From assembly GCA_021805775.1 (NCBI GenBank), contig JAJZED010000010.1, forward strand, positions 1 through 64,000: 64,000 nucleotides of DNA, given 5' to 3'. The notes beneath the pieces were generated by a model. That model ran no database searches. It was given only the letters and a program-made list of their open reading frames with translations, and had not been told where the DNA came from. Below are positions 55,001 through 63,617 of the stretch, in pieces (the first letter of the stretch is position 1; each line of letters starts with the position of its first letter). Origin of the DNA: a bacterium (GTDB lineage: Bacteria; Vulcanimicrobiota; Vulcanimicrobiia; Vulcanimicrobiales; Vulcanimicrobiaceae). Position numbers and translations under genes: made by a program.

Positions 55001-56115
55001 TTCGCGTAAGGACTGAGCGCTTCGGAGCCTCCGACCGGGGCGCCTCCGGGGCCGCAGGTCGCGAAGGGGCCGACCGCTCCCTGATAAGCGCCGCCCGGAA
55101 CCAAAGGCGCATAGTTTGCAAACCCGGAGTTCCAGATCGGGGCGATTGACGGCCCGGTGAGCGCGTACGGGTTCGAACCGTCGAACGCATAGTTGTCGCC
55201 GGAGGAGTTATTCAGAAAGCGGAACCCTTGCGTGGTTCCTCGCAGCCCAACGTAGTAGGAAAAGAGCCGATTCGGGGTCGCGCCGCCGGCCTCAACCGAA
55301 AGACTGCGATAGACCGAAGGGCCCGCCACGATCGCTGAGGCGTCGCCGAAACCGGGATAGGTTCCGGTCTTAATGACTTGGTTGACGTAGCCACCGAGCG
55401 TCGCCGAAGTCGCACTCGCAGGTGCGCCGCCGGTGTAGACCTGCGTCTCCGAGGTGCCAAGATTACTCAGCGAGTTCGCGCTGTAGTTGTCGAAAGCGCG
55501 GTTGACCGGGACACCGTCGAATTCATAGCCGACTTGGCTATACGAGCCGCCGCGGATGAAGAAGACCTGCCCGAAGCCGTAGTTTCCGATATACGAGGAA
55601 ACACCCGGCTGCTGGTAGATCGCTGAGTATGCGCTCTGTAAATTGCCGCCGCCCCCGGATCCCGAGAGGATCGATGCGGTGGCGGAGTTCACGGAGTAGA
55701 CGCTCGATGTGCTGCCTGGTTTCACCAAGTTGCCGGCAGCGGTAGATTTTACTGTTGCAATCGTCTTTAAGGCTTTTTCCGTGACCATGCTTAAGGTAAA
55801 GCCCTGATCTGCAAAAACAGTAACGCCCGAGACTGAGACGGTGTTATATCCGGCTTTTTTTGCCGTTACCGTATACGTATCGGGAGAGAGAGACAGGAAT
55901 TCAAAATGCCCTTGTACGTCGGTTATCGCGACTGCCGTCTGGGACGGCGAATTCGCTTCGATAACCGCACCCACAACGGGCGCACCCGCCTTATCGGTCA
56001 GCGTACCACTGAGGCGACCCGTCGTTCCTGCCAGTGCCCATGTTCCCTGGAACAGGAAGGCGACGAGAAGCATTAGTGCTACGGCGACGCGACGGAGGGT
56101 CCGTTGATGTTTCAT
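52027..56115 (-). CDS. TonB-dependent-receptor-like outer-membrane protein with carboxypeptidase-regulatory domain
   Basis: This 1362-residue protein has a signal peptide (VALMLLVAFLFQGTWALAG). It is followed by a CarboxypepD_reg-like beta domain (LSGTLTDKAGAPVVGAVIEA, GHFEFLSLSPDTYTVTAKKA). Next comes a plug domain (IRGGSYSQVGYEFDGVPVNR), then a very long beta-barrel region of aromatic, Asn- and Gly-rich strands, ending in LQLNVKV. Such proteins import large nutrients across the outer membrane using TonB energy; the substrate is unknown. A direct-repeat regulatory element (56230) and a terminator of the preceding lipoprotein (56274) lie upstream, so this gene has its own promoter. A related receptor is encoded at 57714. 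Confidence 0.85.
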   Translation of the reverse strand: MKHQRTLRRVAVALMLLVAFLFQGTWALAGTTGRLSGTLTDKAGAPVVGAVIEANSPSQTAVAITDVQGHFEFLSLSPDTYTVTAKKAGYNTVSVSGVTVFADQGFTLSMVTEKALKTIATVKSTAAGNLVKPGSTSSVYSVNSATASILSGSGGGGNLQSAYSAIYQQPGVSSYIGNYGFGQVFFIRGGSYSQVGYEFDGVPVNRAFDNYSANSLSNLGTSETQVYTGGAPASATSATLGGYVNQVIKTGTYPGFGDASAIVAGPSVYRSLSVEAGGATPNRLFSYYVGLRGTTQGFRFLNNSSGDNYAFDGSNPYALTGPSIAPIWNSGFANYAPLVPGGAYQGAVGPFATCGPGGAPVGGSEALSPYANANFLGGVLSGGAPGAVPVCTAYGPISSTLGVGGNGSSIISRDTIINLNFAIPHKRDAGRDSVQLLFDNFAYHTIAYDNINAEGGLGYVNGLYSQFVGSGDAQNVYTGFGLPGSIASAPGAAGPYGNLCQFDAFQTGINLAFNGQISNAPCATGGYSVVPWGDGVQSGLTYGTPVAYNAAGANIAVPYYFPSSPMNRSEFTGISPNQVSGIWNNGSIVKLQYQRNINERSYFRIYGYTFYSDWLNNNPNAGSNGVFAGMLSLGSGGPANTAYELNTHTRGLTFNYANQINDKNLLSFDANVVASTAIRNNNRQAGAFNSFATNLVNSAGQCYSYQVNNNGRGKPIDFNYALNLPAGSQVSCISSLSQGNLLNATPGAVVGAAATSGAQWMVTAAKTNQLLNAVRPLFTTLALQDDFHPTRKLDLNLGVRYENFTYNFTPPSDPETTFWFNQFANDACVTPGTFQNARNSGGGLIYVPNMVAGETAGLCYNPASTAGNLIPLTQNGAQLVHANQTGYGVSPVTSQVHKTMSQRIAATYTIDPNTVLRFSWGRFIQPTETAFVTYLNNDGYQTANFTYSSAYFNNGFRTTVHPNHLQVSSNLDFSLEKHIKGTDITFRITPYMDTTRNQLVELVLGNLAGGINGSTRKTTGLEIGIQKGDPSRNGFSGFLGYTYTHARVQYVPVNGVTPLVSAQASLAQFFGFTKAGGGAPCYTPAPNFGNGTADPSCAAGDIANPYYNLNYGTSASAFIQSLAPTNGWYPTYTNFFPNSFTAIGLDQTTSLSPNAFTGYVSYKKNRFQASLNLDLQEGQRYGNPFAFTGIDPTTCIANQLTTGTGTTNACDYQTSQLTSTPGASFPGLVIPNPTTGQFDSYGQYRDPWQVNIGGQVSYQFNARVGATLTVANLVNRCFGGSKTPWSSAYPPGTIICGYSQNNGYLDYTPGATAYNTNGAGWYNGATPSANNSGNFPAWMQQAYVPNYNALPLQVYLQLNVKV

Positions 56116-56229
56116 CGATTATTTTCCCTCAATCGAGTTTTAGTGAGCTGAACGGCAACAAATCGGCGACCCCGCGTTGGGTCGTCGAGCAGCTCCCGTT
56201 GGCTCGCTCTTACTCCCTACTTTGGTCGG

Positions 56230-56249
56230 TTCCTTCAGCAATCGTTAAG
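56230..56249 (-). promoter_or_regulatory. Direct-repeat element, copy B (11-bp spacing)
   Basis: On the minus strand CTTAACGAT-N2-CTGAAGGAA, followed by CCGACCAAAG. The half sites are 11 bp apart. A second copy lies upstream of the other TonB receptor at 61260. Tandem 11-bp half sites are typical for OmpR/PhoB-type response regulators. Confidence 0.5.
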
Positions 56250-56273
56250 ATTCCAATGGGCTGGGAGCGCAAC

Positions 56274-56312
56274 CTAAAAAAGAGAGCCCCGGAATTCTCC
56301 GGAGCTCTCTTT
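56274..56312 (-). terminator. Rho-independent terminator of the lipoprotein gene
   Basis: A 15-bp stem with one mismatch (AAAGAGAGCYCCGGA), loop of four bases, followed on the minus strand by a run of six T. It lies 30 bp after the stop of the gene at 56343 and before the direct-repeat element of the next gene. Confidence 0.85.
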
Positions 56313-56342
56313 GCCGAGGGAAGGCTGGCCCGTTCTTCGGGT

Positions 56343-57692
56343 CTAGCGGTTCCCGATCGTCGGTGGGCGTGGAGCGAAAGCGAAGGGCGAGCGGCCTACC
56401 GAAAGCGGTAAGGATGCCGAGCACGACGCCATGACCCCGCCGCCGGAATCGTACGTACAGGAAGCCGGGGAGATCGCGAGATCGTCCGACTTGTTCGCGC
56501 CCAGGTACGGCGGATTGGGAATTCCGGCACTTCCCGTCCCATTAACGCCGGTGTAGGACATCTCGTAGGCCGGGTAATCGAAACTGATCTGCTGGATTAC
56601 GATGTCGTCGCCGGGGGTCGCGGCCCCATCGGCCGCAGTGTTCTGCGCTGCCGAGCAGAGCGTCGGCGAACCATTGGGGCCCTGTGCGGCCGGGAGCGTC
56701 GGAAGAGTCCCCGAGTTCGTCCAGAGCGTGTAATAGACCGGCGAAGCTTTAGAGCTGCCGTTGCAACTCGCGGGCTGTGTGCTCGCCGTCGGATTCGGTC
56801 CGTAATCGACCACTTCAACGTACGCCTCGATTGCATTGGTCGGCAAGGCGAAGGCGCCGAACGTATTGGTCGTCACGCTGTACGACGGCGGGGTCGCCAC
56901 GCCCACCTGCGTGGGGGCGGCGGGAAGGGTGAACGGCGGCGCCGCGACGCTTGTAGCCCCGGTGTTCGCCGGGACCGAAACACTCAGGCCGTAGCTTCCG
57001 TTCGCAACCGGAGCGATCGAGGCAAAGACGTCGAGCCCCTCGCTGATTCCGGCCGTTCCGGTGGGATAGTTCGAGTTGCCGACGACCGAGTTACCACTAC
57101 TGTTCGGCAACACGAATGCCGGGGGACCGCCCCAGGGAACGAACTGATTCGGATCGTTGGCAACCGTATCGTAGAGCGGCACCGGGTAAGGTGCGACCTG
57201 GAACGGGGTGCCGATTTTGGTCACTGAGGGGGCGTTCGCCGGGCCGTAGGCATTAAAGGGCTCGAGCCCGAGCCCAAAGGCGCCGCCGGATTGCCCGAAG
57301 GTTGTTACCGTCGTGGTTCCTGCGGCCTGAGAGCTTCCGCCGATCGACGTCGTCCCGATCTCGCCGGTCGCTGGGCCGGTAAGAGCGGTTGAGAGCGCAT
57401 CGTAGGAGGAGGCGACGCCGGCGGTCCCGGCGACCGCCGCTGGGAGCGTGAGGGTCGGCGTGTCTACCAGTGCGCCGCTGTCACCGGGGGCGAAGCCCCC
57501 GGTGGGTTGGCGGAACGTCGTCACAACGTTGAGACCAAACGTCCCGTTCGGCAGCCGCGCGGTACCGACCGCGAACTGCAGAACGTTGTTTTGAATCACC
57601 GCCGGATTCGTCGGCGCGATCGGACTATTCGGATTCGCGCTGCAAGCCGTGAGAGCGATCGCGATCGCTCCGGTAAGTATCAGTCGTTTCAT
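56343..57692 (-). CDS. Secreted lipoprotein between two TonB receptors, unknown
   Basis: About 449 residues. The start at ATG 57692 gives a clear lipoprotein signal (RLILTGAIAIALTAC); ATG 57713, directly after the receptor stop, is also possible. The body is Pro-, Gly-, Ala- and Thr-rich with beta-type repeats (PNGTFGLNVVTTFRQPTGGF, NGSYGLSVSVPANTGATSVA, NTFGAFALPTNAIEAYVEVV). No family is recognised. Its place directly behind a TonB receptor, like SusD-type partners, suggests a surface substrate-binding or accessory lipoprotein, but there is no SusD similarity. Confidence 0.65.
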   Translation of the reverse strand: MKRLILTGAIAIALTACSANPNSPIAPTNPAVIQNNVLQFAVGTARLPNGTFGLNVVTTFRQPTGGFAPGDSGALVDTPTLTLPAAVAGTAGVASSYDALSTALTGPATGEIGTTSIGGSSQAAGTTTVTTFGQSGGAFGLGLEPFNAYGPANAPSVTKIGTPFQVAPYPVPLYDTVANDPNQFVPWGGPPAFVLPNSSGNSVVGNSNYPTGTAGISEGLDVFASIAPVANGSYGLSVSVPANTGATSVAAPPFTLPAAPTQVGVATPPSYSVTTNTFGAFALPTNAIEAYVEVVDYGPNPTASTQPASCNGSSKASPVYYTLWTNSGTLPTLPAAQGPNGSPTLCSAAQNTAADGAATPGDDIVIQQISFDYPAYEMSYTGVNGTGSAGIPNPPYLGANKSDDLAISPASCTYDSGGGVMASCSASLPLSVGRSPFAFAPRPPTIGNR

Positions 57693-57713
57693 GCTATTGA
57701 TTGCTAGCCCCAT

Positions 57714-60700
57714 TTAGATCCGGTGCTGGAAGAAAAATTGCACGGTGAAGGGTTGCAAAGGCGCAAACCCGGGCGTGCCGGCGGTGAAATTCCCGTTCGA
57801 GAGCAGGTACGCCCCGTTGCTAAACGCATTGATATTCATGGGGACGAACGGCGTGCATCCACGAGCGGTTCCGACTTGCGCCGTGCAAACGTTCACCCCG
57901 GTCTGAGGACCGGAGAGACCGTTGGCAACGGGCTGATAGTAGCTGTTGACAGCAGGTACGGAACCGTTGAATGCGTTCCCGAACAGGTTGAGCATCTGAA
58001 CTCCGAAGGTGTTGCCGTGCGAGGTGTATTGGATCGTGAGATCGGCGTACAGATTCGGATGGCTCAATTTGCCGCCGTTCGCTGAAGTGCCCGGGGTTCC
58101 GCGGGTCGCCGCGATATTCGGGTCGAGGGCACTTCCCGGGAACGCCGGGTCGTAGTAATTCGTCGCAATGCTCGCCCCGGGGTTCCCGCCGACGAAGCTT
58201 GCCTGGCCTCCCGTAATGCCGGGTCCAAAATCAACCTGGGGAATGTTGGCATAGATCGGTTGCCCCTTGGCGTTCGTCCCGACCTGTGCGGCAATCATGT
58301 TTCCTACCGAGTACGGATACCCGATATCGAACTGCAATTGCGGGCTGACGCTCCAGCCGTGCTTGAGGTTATCGGTGCCGCCGACCCGGATGGAGAACGG
58401 CGATACGTAACCGGCGCGATAGAGGTTACCGAGCGCCAAGGAGGCGGTCGGGATGAAGGGCACCGTCGTTTCGTTGCTCGAGAACGGCGGCGTCGTGCTC
58501 AGGACGTTCTGGTAAGTTGCCGTGAAGAAGCCGCTCAGCCCGAGAGCCCGCTGAGGAGTCGTCAGGCCCAGTTCGAGCCCGGCCGTTTTATTGATGCCTT
58601 GGTTCGAGACCGCAAAGATGCCGAGCACCGGGTTCAGGACGAAGAACGTCGGGAGGTTCGTCCCCCGCTTCACGAAGGGCGTCACACGCAGACCCCATCC
58701 ATTTTTGAACAGGTGCTGGAAGCTCATGTCCACGTTGGTGTAGAGCGCGGGGGTCCCGTTACCGGCATCGGGTGCTTCGAGCGCATCGCCCTGCCAGTAG
58801 AGTTGTTGCGCGTAACTCGTACACCCGAAGACCAGCGTCGCCGGGTTACCGCAGATCGCTCCGGCTTTTGCCGGGACGCTGAGATACGGCTGCAATCCGT
58901 ACAGGTGGAACGGCGTGCCGGCGGTCTGGGCATTTGCGAAGACGGCCGAGCGACCGTATCCAAAGCGGATCGAGTCGCGAGCGTCAATTTTATAGGAAAT
59001 CGAGGCGCGCGGCTGCAGCTCCGTGGGATGCAGTACCTGGTTGGTCCACGAGGACGCAGTGACGTCATAGGGGTTGTTGACCGGTGCCGAGGGGCACTGC
59101 GCGAAGTTCGCCGGATTGGTAGCGAACGCTGCGCAACCAACGACGTTATATCCGACCGCCGGTGCGCCGAGCCCGAGCGTTCCAACCTGGCTAAACCAAT
59201 GCTGGTTCTGGCCCTCGTCGCGGATGCCGAGATCGAGATAGAGCCGGTTCGTCGGCGAATACTGCAGCCGGAGTCCGGTTCCCCAGTTCTGGAAGTTCGT
59301 GCCGTTGTAGCCGATACCCCAGCTCGGGATACGGGGAACGCCGTTGGGGAAATAGCTCTGGAGGTATCCCCCGGGCAACCAATCCGAGGTCTGAGACGCA
59401 GCGGTACCCGGGAAATCACCACCTGCAAGGATCGAGAGCTGCGGTTCGTAGGCATTGAATTTCGGATAGAGGACGTTGTACGAGACGTTCAACGTCGCGG
59501 TGAGTTTGCTGCCGATCTGCTTTTCGAGGTCGGCGCTCATGCCGACGGTCGGGCCGCCGGTGTCGGTCCATGCCGAAATAAATCCGGGTGCCGTGCCGTA
59601 GAAACCGCCCGAATATTGATTGTCGGAGAACTGATCCTCGGCCCAGTTGAAGTAACGAACGTCGAGGTACGTTGTTTCGTTGAGGCTGTTATCGTATTCG
59701 AACTTCAGAAACCGCGTCTGATTGGAAAAATTCTGCTGCGGCCCGGTGATCGCCGCGTTGTAGGAAGGGACGCCCGGCCCGAGGCCGATCAAACTTGCAT
59801 ATTGCGCGGGTGAGTAGCCGGCGATTCCATAGAATCCGGCCTGCGTCAGCTGATCGTATGGATAATAGACGAGGGCGTTCGGATTGGTAACCGGGTTATA
59901 GGTTCCACCAGGGCCCGCTTGTCCGTAACCGCGCTGCGAGATGTTCGCATAGAGCACTTGGAACGTCTCGTGATTATTTTTTCCAAAGTGAAAGAAAAAA
60001 TTGTTGAGGATCTGGTCGGTCGTTTCGTATGTGGTGGAGAAATAGTTGCCGTATTCGGCGAGCGGCGTCGAATGATAGCCGACGTACGGATTAAACCGCT
60101 GCCCCGTGTACGCGAAATAATCTGAAAAACGACGATTCGGCGTTGCAAAGCCATAGTGGAAGCCGAGTTGATGGCTGAAGTTCGGCCCGCCGGTTTCAAG
60201 ATCGAGCGAGCCGGCCCCGGGCCCCTCGCCCTGCTGCGGAATGATATTGATCACGCCGGAGCCGACACCGCCTTGAGTGGCGTCGCCCGCACCTTCGACA
60301 ACCTGAACCGAACCAAGGCCGTTGAAAAGACCGGCCGAGCCGTTATTGCCGAGGAACGGTTCTTTGAAGGTAACGCCGTCGAACTGGTACCCCACTTCGT
60401 AGGCGGCACCGCCGCGAATCGTCGGAACGCCGTTGTTGGTGAGGGTTACGCCGGGGACCGCCAAAACGAGCGCATTCTCGTTCGTCGAGAACGCCTTGCC
60501 GGTGGTCTGGGTAACCGCAGCCCCGCTGACGGTGTAACTATCGATCGTTTGCGACGGCTGAAATGCGCTGGTTCTACTCACCGACTTCACTCGGGCAATC
60601 GTCTTGAGCTGTTTGGTCAAGGCGACCGTTCCGAGAGCGGTGGTTTGATCGCCGAACACGATCACTCCGGTGATCGATTGGCGTTCGTACCCGACGGCGG

Positions 60701-60989
60701 AGATGGAGACGCCGTAGCTGTCGGCATTCATACCAAGAATGGTGAAGAAGCCGTGAGCGTTCGTCACCGCCGTATAGGTGCCGCTGCCCGAGAGCGCGAC
60801 GATCGTCGCATCGGCAACCGGCGCGTGCGAATGCGCGTCAACGATCGTGCCGCTAAGGTTGCCGAACTGGCCGCCGGCAGCGAAGCTGGTCGTCGTTAGC
60901 GAAAAAATCATGGCGACGAACAACAACATCGCGAGCCCATGACGGGCTAGCGTATCTATCGAACGTGGCCGGGAACGTGGATTATGCAT
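57714..60989 (-). CDS. TonB-dependent-receptor-like outer-membrane protein with carboxypeptidase-regulatory domain
   Basis: This 1091-residue protein has a signal peptide (GLAMLLFVAMIFSLTTTSFA). A CarboxypepD_reg-like domain follows (GNLSGTIVDAHSHAPVADAT, GFFTILGMNADSYGVSISAV), then a plug (VPTIRGGAAYEVGYQFDGVT, VEGAGDATQGGVGSGVINII), then a large barrel ending FTVQFFFQHRI with the aromatic-rich C-terminal strand. It is shorter than its paralogue at 52027 but has the same domain order. The lipoprotein gene follows directly and is probably cotranscribed. A direct-repeat element lies 270 bp upstream. Confidence 0.88.
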   Translation of the reverse strand: MHNPRSRPRSIDTLARHGLAMLLFVAMIFSLTTTSFAAGGQFGNLSGTIVDAHSHAPVADATIVALSGSGTYTAVTNAHGFFTILGMNADSYGVSISAVGYERQSITGVIVFGDQTTALGTVALTKQLKTIARVKSVSRTSAFQPSQTIDSYTVSGAAVTQTTGKAFSTNENALVLAVPGVTLTNNGVPTIRGGAAYEVGYQFDGVTFKEPFLGNNGSAGLFNGLGSVQVVEGAGDATQGGVGSGVINIIPQQGEGPGAGSLDLETGGPNFSHQLGFHYGFATPNRRFSDYFAYTGQRFNPYVGYHSTPLAEYGNYFSTTYETTDQILNNFFFHFGKNNHETFQVLYANISQRGYGQAGPGGTYNPVTNPNALVYYPYDQLTQAGFYGIAGYSPAQYASLIGLGPGVPSYNAAITGPQQNFSNQTRFLKFEYDNSLNETTYLDVRYFNWAEDQFSDNQYSGGFYGTAPGFISAWTDTGGPTVGMSADLEKQIGSKLTATLNVSYNVLYPKFNAYEPQLSILAGGDFPGTAASQTSDWLPGGYLQSYFPNGVPRIPSWGIGYNGTNFQNWGTGLRLQYSPTNRLYLDLGIRDEGQNQHWFSQVGTLGLGAPAVGYNVVGCAAFATNPANFAQCPSAPVNNPYDVTASSWTNQVLHPTELQPRASISYKIDARDSIRFGYGRSAVFANAQTAGTPFHLYGLQPYLSVPAKAGAICGNPATLVFGCTSYAQQLYWQGDALEAPDAGNGTPALYTNVDMSFQHLFKNGWGLRVTPFVKRGTNLPTFFVLNPVLGIFAVSNQGINKTAGLELGLTTPQRALGLSGFFTATYQNVLSTTPPFSSNETTVPFIPTASLALGNLYRAGYVSPFSIRVGGTDNLKHGWSVSPQLQFDIGYPYSVGNMIAAQVGTNAKGQPIYANIPQVDFGPGITGGQASFVGGNPGASIATNYYDPAFPGSALDPNIAATRGTPGTSANGGKLSHPNLYADLTIQYTSHGNTFGVQMLNLFGNAFNGSVPAVNSYYQPVANGLSGPQTGVNVCTAQVGTARGCTPFVPMNINAFSNGAYLLSNGNFTAGTPGFAPLQPFTVQFFFQHRI

Positions 60990-61259
60990 GCGATTGCATC
61001 CCTCCCGAAGAGAATGCCGATTGGACGAGAGAACGCATGCGTTGACGACGGCAGCCGCGCAAAAGCAACGCGGCGAAACCCGAGGCAGATCTCTTCAGCA
61101 CCAATGTTTCCTGACGAGTATCGACCATGTGGTTCCGACCGATGTTTTGCAACGACGAAATCCGAGCTAGCGAGCGTACTGCGTTCATCCCCCAACAAGC
61201 GTAGTGAGCAGACGGCCCCATAAGGACCGCCTTCCCACCTTAGCTCTGGCTTTTGTCGC

Positions 61260-61279
61260 TTCCTTCAGATTTCCTTAAG
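61260..61279 (-). promoter_or_regulatory. Direct-repeat element, copy A (11-bp spacing)
   Basis: On the minus strand CTTAAGGAA-N2-CTGAAGGAA, with the half sites 11 bp apart, followed by GCGACAAAAG. It overlaps the sucD stop codon and lies 270 bp before the second TonB receptor. It shares sequence beyond the repeats with copy B at 56230, which argues against chance. Confidence 0.5.
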
Positions 61280-62156
61280 AGTTCAAAACTCCGATGGTCT
61301 TCTTAAGGAGCGCCGGAATATCGGATGGACGCTCGGCGACCGGAACGCCCGCTTGCTTGAACGCAGCGATCTTGCTCTCCGGCGTACCGAAGTTGCCGGA
61401 GATAATCGCCCCGGCATGGCCGAGCGATTTTCCCGGCGGTGCATTGCGCCCGCCGATGAAAGCAACGATCGGCGTCTCGCGCAGATGCTCGGCGATAAAG
61501 GCCGCGGCGTCTTCCTCATCGGATCCGCCGATCTCCCCGCAGAGAACGATCGCTTTTGTCTCCTCGTCGTTGGCAAATGCCCGCAGGCAATCGACGAATG
61601 TCGTGCCGATAATCGGGTCGCCGCCGATGCCGACGCAGGTCGACTGCCCGAGCCCGGCGCGCGTGAGCCCGTCGACGACTTCGTACGTCAGCGTTCCGGA
61701 GCGCGAAATCAAGCCGACGTTCCCTTGCTTGAAGATATGTCCCGGCATGATGCCGATGCTCGCTTTGCCCGGCGAGATCAGTCCGGGGCAATTGGGGCCG
61801 ATGATCTGCATTCCCGGCGTCGCGCCGACAACGCGCAAAACGTCGTGCACCGGAACTCCCTCGGTGATGCAGACCGCGAAACTGATTCCCGCCTCGTAGG
61901 CCTCGAAGAGTGCATCGCCGGCGAACGGCGGGGGAACGAAGATGCAGGTGTGAGTCGCACCGGTCGCCTCGACCGCCTCGCGAACGGTATTGAAGACCGG
62001 CAAGCCGTGCTCGCTCTTTTGCCCGCCCTTCCCCGGCGTGACACCGCCGACGACCTGCGTTCCGTAGGCGAGCATGCGCCCGGTATGGTAAGAGCCTTCG
62101 CCGCCGGTGATCCCCTGAACGATCACCTTGCTGTTTTTATCGAGATAGATACTCAT
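61275..62156 (-). CDS. sucD: Succinyl-CoA ligase, alpha subunit
   Basis: This 293-residue protein is of typical length. The CoA-binding N-terminus reads VIVQGITGGEGSYHTGRMLA, followed by GQSTCVGIGGDPIIGTTFVD, CGEIGGSDEEDAAAFI and the phosphorylated His in KSLGHAGAIISGNFG. It forms the alpha subunit of the TCA-cycle enzyme that links succinyl-CoA to nucleotide triphosphate. It follows sucC by nine bases. Confidence 0.97.
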   Translation of the reverse strand: MSIYLDKNSKVIVQGITGGEGSYHTGRMLAYGTQVVGGVTPGKGGQKSEHGLPVFNTVREAVEATGATHTCIFVPPPFAGDALFEAYEAGISFAVCITEGVPVHDVLRVVGATPGMQIIGPNCPGLISPGKASIGIMPGHIFKQGNVGLISRSGTLTYEVVDGLTRAGLGQSTCVGIGGDPIIGTTFVDCLRAFANDEETKAIVLCGEIGGSDEEDAAAFIAEHLRETPIVAFIGGRNAPPGKSLGHAGAIISGNFGTPESKIAAFKQAGVPVAERPSDIPALLKKTIGVLNS

Positions 62157-62165
62157 CGTCGCTCC

Positions 62166-63335
62166 TTAGGCTCCCGCCGCAATGCGCACGGCCTGCGCCG
62201 CGCCTTCGTCCATCGTTTCGACCGGCGTCATGCCGGCGTCGGCAAGAATCTTGCGTCCTTGCTCTTCGTTGGTGCCCGTCAAACGAATAACCAACGGTAT
62301 TTTGCGCGACGTCGTCGTCCGCAACGCTTCGACGATGCCTTTGGCAACTTCATCGCCGCGGGTGATACCGCCGAAGATATTGATGAAGAAAACTTTCGCG
62401 GGCGTGTGATTGACGACGAGTTCGTAACACTTGCGCACGCGTTCGGCGTTCGCTCCGCCGCCGACGTCGAGGAAATTCGCGATCTCTCCGCCGGCATTTT
62501 TCACGGCATCCATCGTCGCCATCGCGAGCCCGGCGCCGTTAGCCATCGTTCCGACGGTGCCGCCGAAACGACGGAAGTTACGGATTCCCAATCCCGATTC
62601 CGTGGCGAGTTTTTCGTCTTCATCGAGCGGCAGCACCGCGTGCCATTCCGCGAACTCTTTGTGTTTGAAGAGCGCGTCGTCGTCGAGTTCGACTTTCGCA
62701 TCCGAGGCGATGACGCGACCGTCGGTCGTCAGCGCGAGCGGATTGATCTCGACGAGTTTTGCTCCGTATTCGAAGAACAGTTGATAGAGCGAGGCAAGAA
62801 TCGCCGGCAATTGTTTGCGATAGCCGGGGTCCAGATCGGAAGCGAATGCCAATTCGCGGCCGACGAACGGCGAATAGCCGATCGCCGTATCGATGAAGAA
62901 TTTCGCGATCGATTCCGGGTGATCGTGCGCGACATCTTCGATATCCATGCCGCCGAATTTGCTGACCATCGCCACGGGGCGCTTCGTCGTTCTGTCGACG
63001 GTGATCGCGCAGTACGCTTCTTTTGCAATCGAAAGCTTTTCCTCAACGAGCAGCGAGTTAATCGCTTCGCCGTTGGGGTTCTGACGATTCGGCGGCATCG
63101 GCGTCGCCATAATCTCGCGCGCCGTCGCGATGCCCTGTTCGCGTCCGCTCGCGAATTTAATTTTACCGGCTTTTCCGCGGCCGCCCATCAGCACTTGCGC
63201 TTTAAGCACCCATTCGCCGGGGTTCTGGGCGAGAAAATCGCCGACCGCTTCAGGCGTGGTGCAATGTTGCGAGCGTGGAATCGGGATGCCGGAGCGACGA
63301 AAGAGCTCCTTCCCCTGGTACTCCATGAGATTCAT
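62166..63335 (-). CDS. sucC: Succinyl-CoA ligase, beta subunit
   Basis: This 389-residue protein has an ATP-grasp domain: MNLMEYQGKELFRRSGIPIP, KAQVLMGGRGKAGKIKFASG, LVEINPLALTTDGRVIASDA (metal site) and NIFGGITRGDEVAKGIVEAL in the C-terminal ligase domain. It starts the sucCD operon, and with SucD forms succinyl-CoA synthetase. Nucleotide preference (ATP or GTP) cannot be told. Confidence 0.97.
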   Translation of the reverse strand: MNLMEYQGKELFRRSGIPIPRSQHCTTPEAVGDFLAQNPGEWVLKAQVLMGGRGKAGKIKFASGREQGIATAREIMATPMPPNRQNPNGEAINSLLVEEKLSIAKEAYCAITVDRTTKRPVAMVSKFGGMDIEDVAHDHPESIAKFFIDTAIGYSPFVGRELAFASDLDPGYRKQLPAILASLYQLFFEYGAKLVEINPLALTTDGRVIASDAKVELDDDALFKHKEFAEWHAVLPLDEDEKLATESGLGIRNFRRFGGTVGTMANGAGLAMATMDAVKNAGGEIANFLDVGGGANAERVRKCYELVVNHTPAKVFFINIFGGITRGDEVAKGIVEALRTTTSRKIPLVIRLTGTNEEQGRKILADAGMTPVETMDEGAAQAVRIAAGA

Positions 63336-63473
63336 AGATGCTTTCGTGTACTCCGTTTCTTACGCGATGGAAGGCCGGGCGCGCATAGATCGGCGCCGAC
63401 GACCTTCTATTCGTAACGGTAGCACGATTCTTCTTCTTCCTACCGATGTCGCAAGCGAAGCCTTTTTGCCCCT

Positions 63474-63560
63474 CTGTCACGCCGAGTAGGCTGCCTTGTC
63501 ACGCCGAGTAGGCTGCCTTGTCACGCCGAGTAGGCTGCGCAGCAACCGTATCGAGGCGCG
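63474..63560. repeat. Palindromic half-site repeats before the tRNA-like RNA
   Basis: Three tandem 22-bp units of GTCACGCCGAGTAGGCTGCC, the last extended to GCGCAGCAACCGTATCGAGG. The matching right arms lie on the other side of the RNA (63812-63850), so the RNA element sits inside a larger repeat palindrome. Confidence 0.8.
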
Positions 63561-63617
63561 CGCACCGTCACGCCGAGCGACCTCTTTCCAGCGCAAGCGT
63601 TCGCGTGAAGGATCGCC

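Noticed and set aside
58260-59813. 517-codon open frame on the plus strand
   Set aside because: It is the antisense shadow of the TonB receptor gene, charged and Arg-rich without any family motif.
61353-63416. 687-codon open frame on the plus strand
   Set aside because: It is the antisense of sucD and sucC, a frequent effect in high-GC genes; the opposite strand encodes recognised enzymes.
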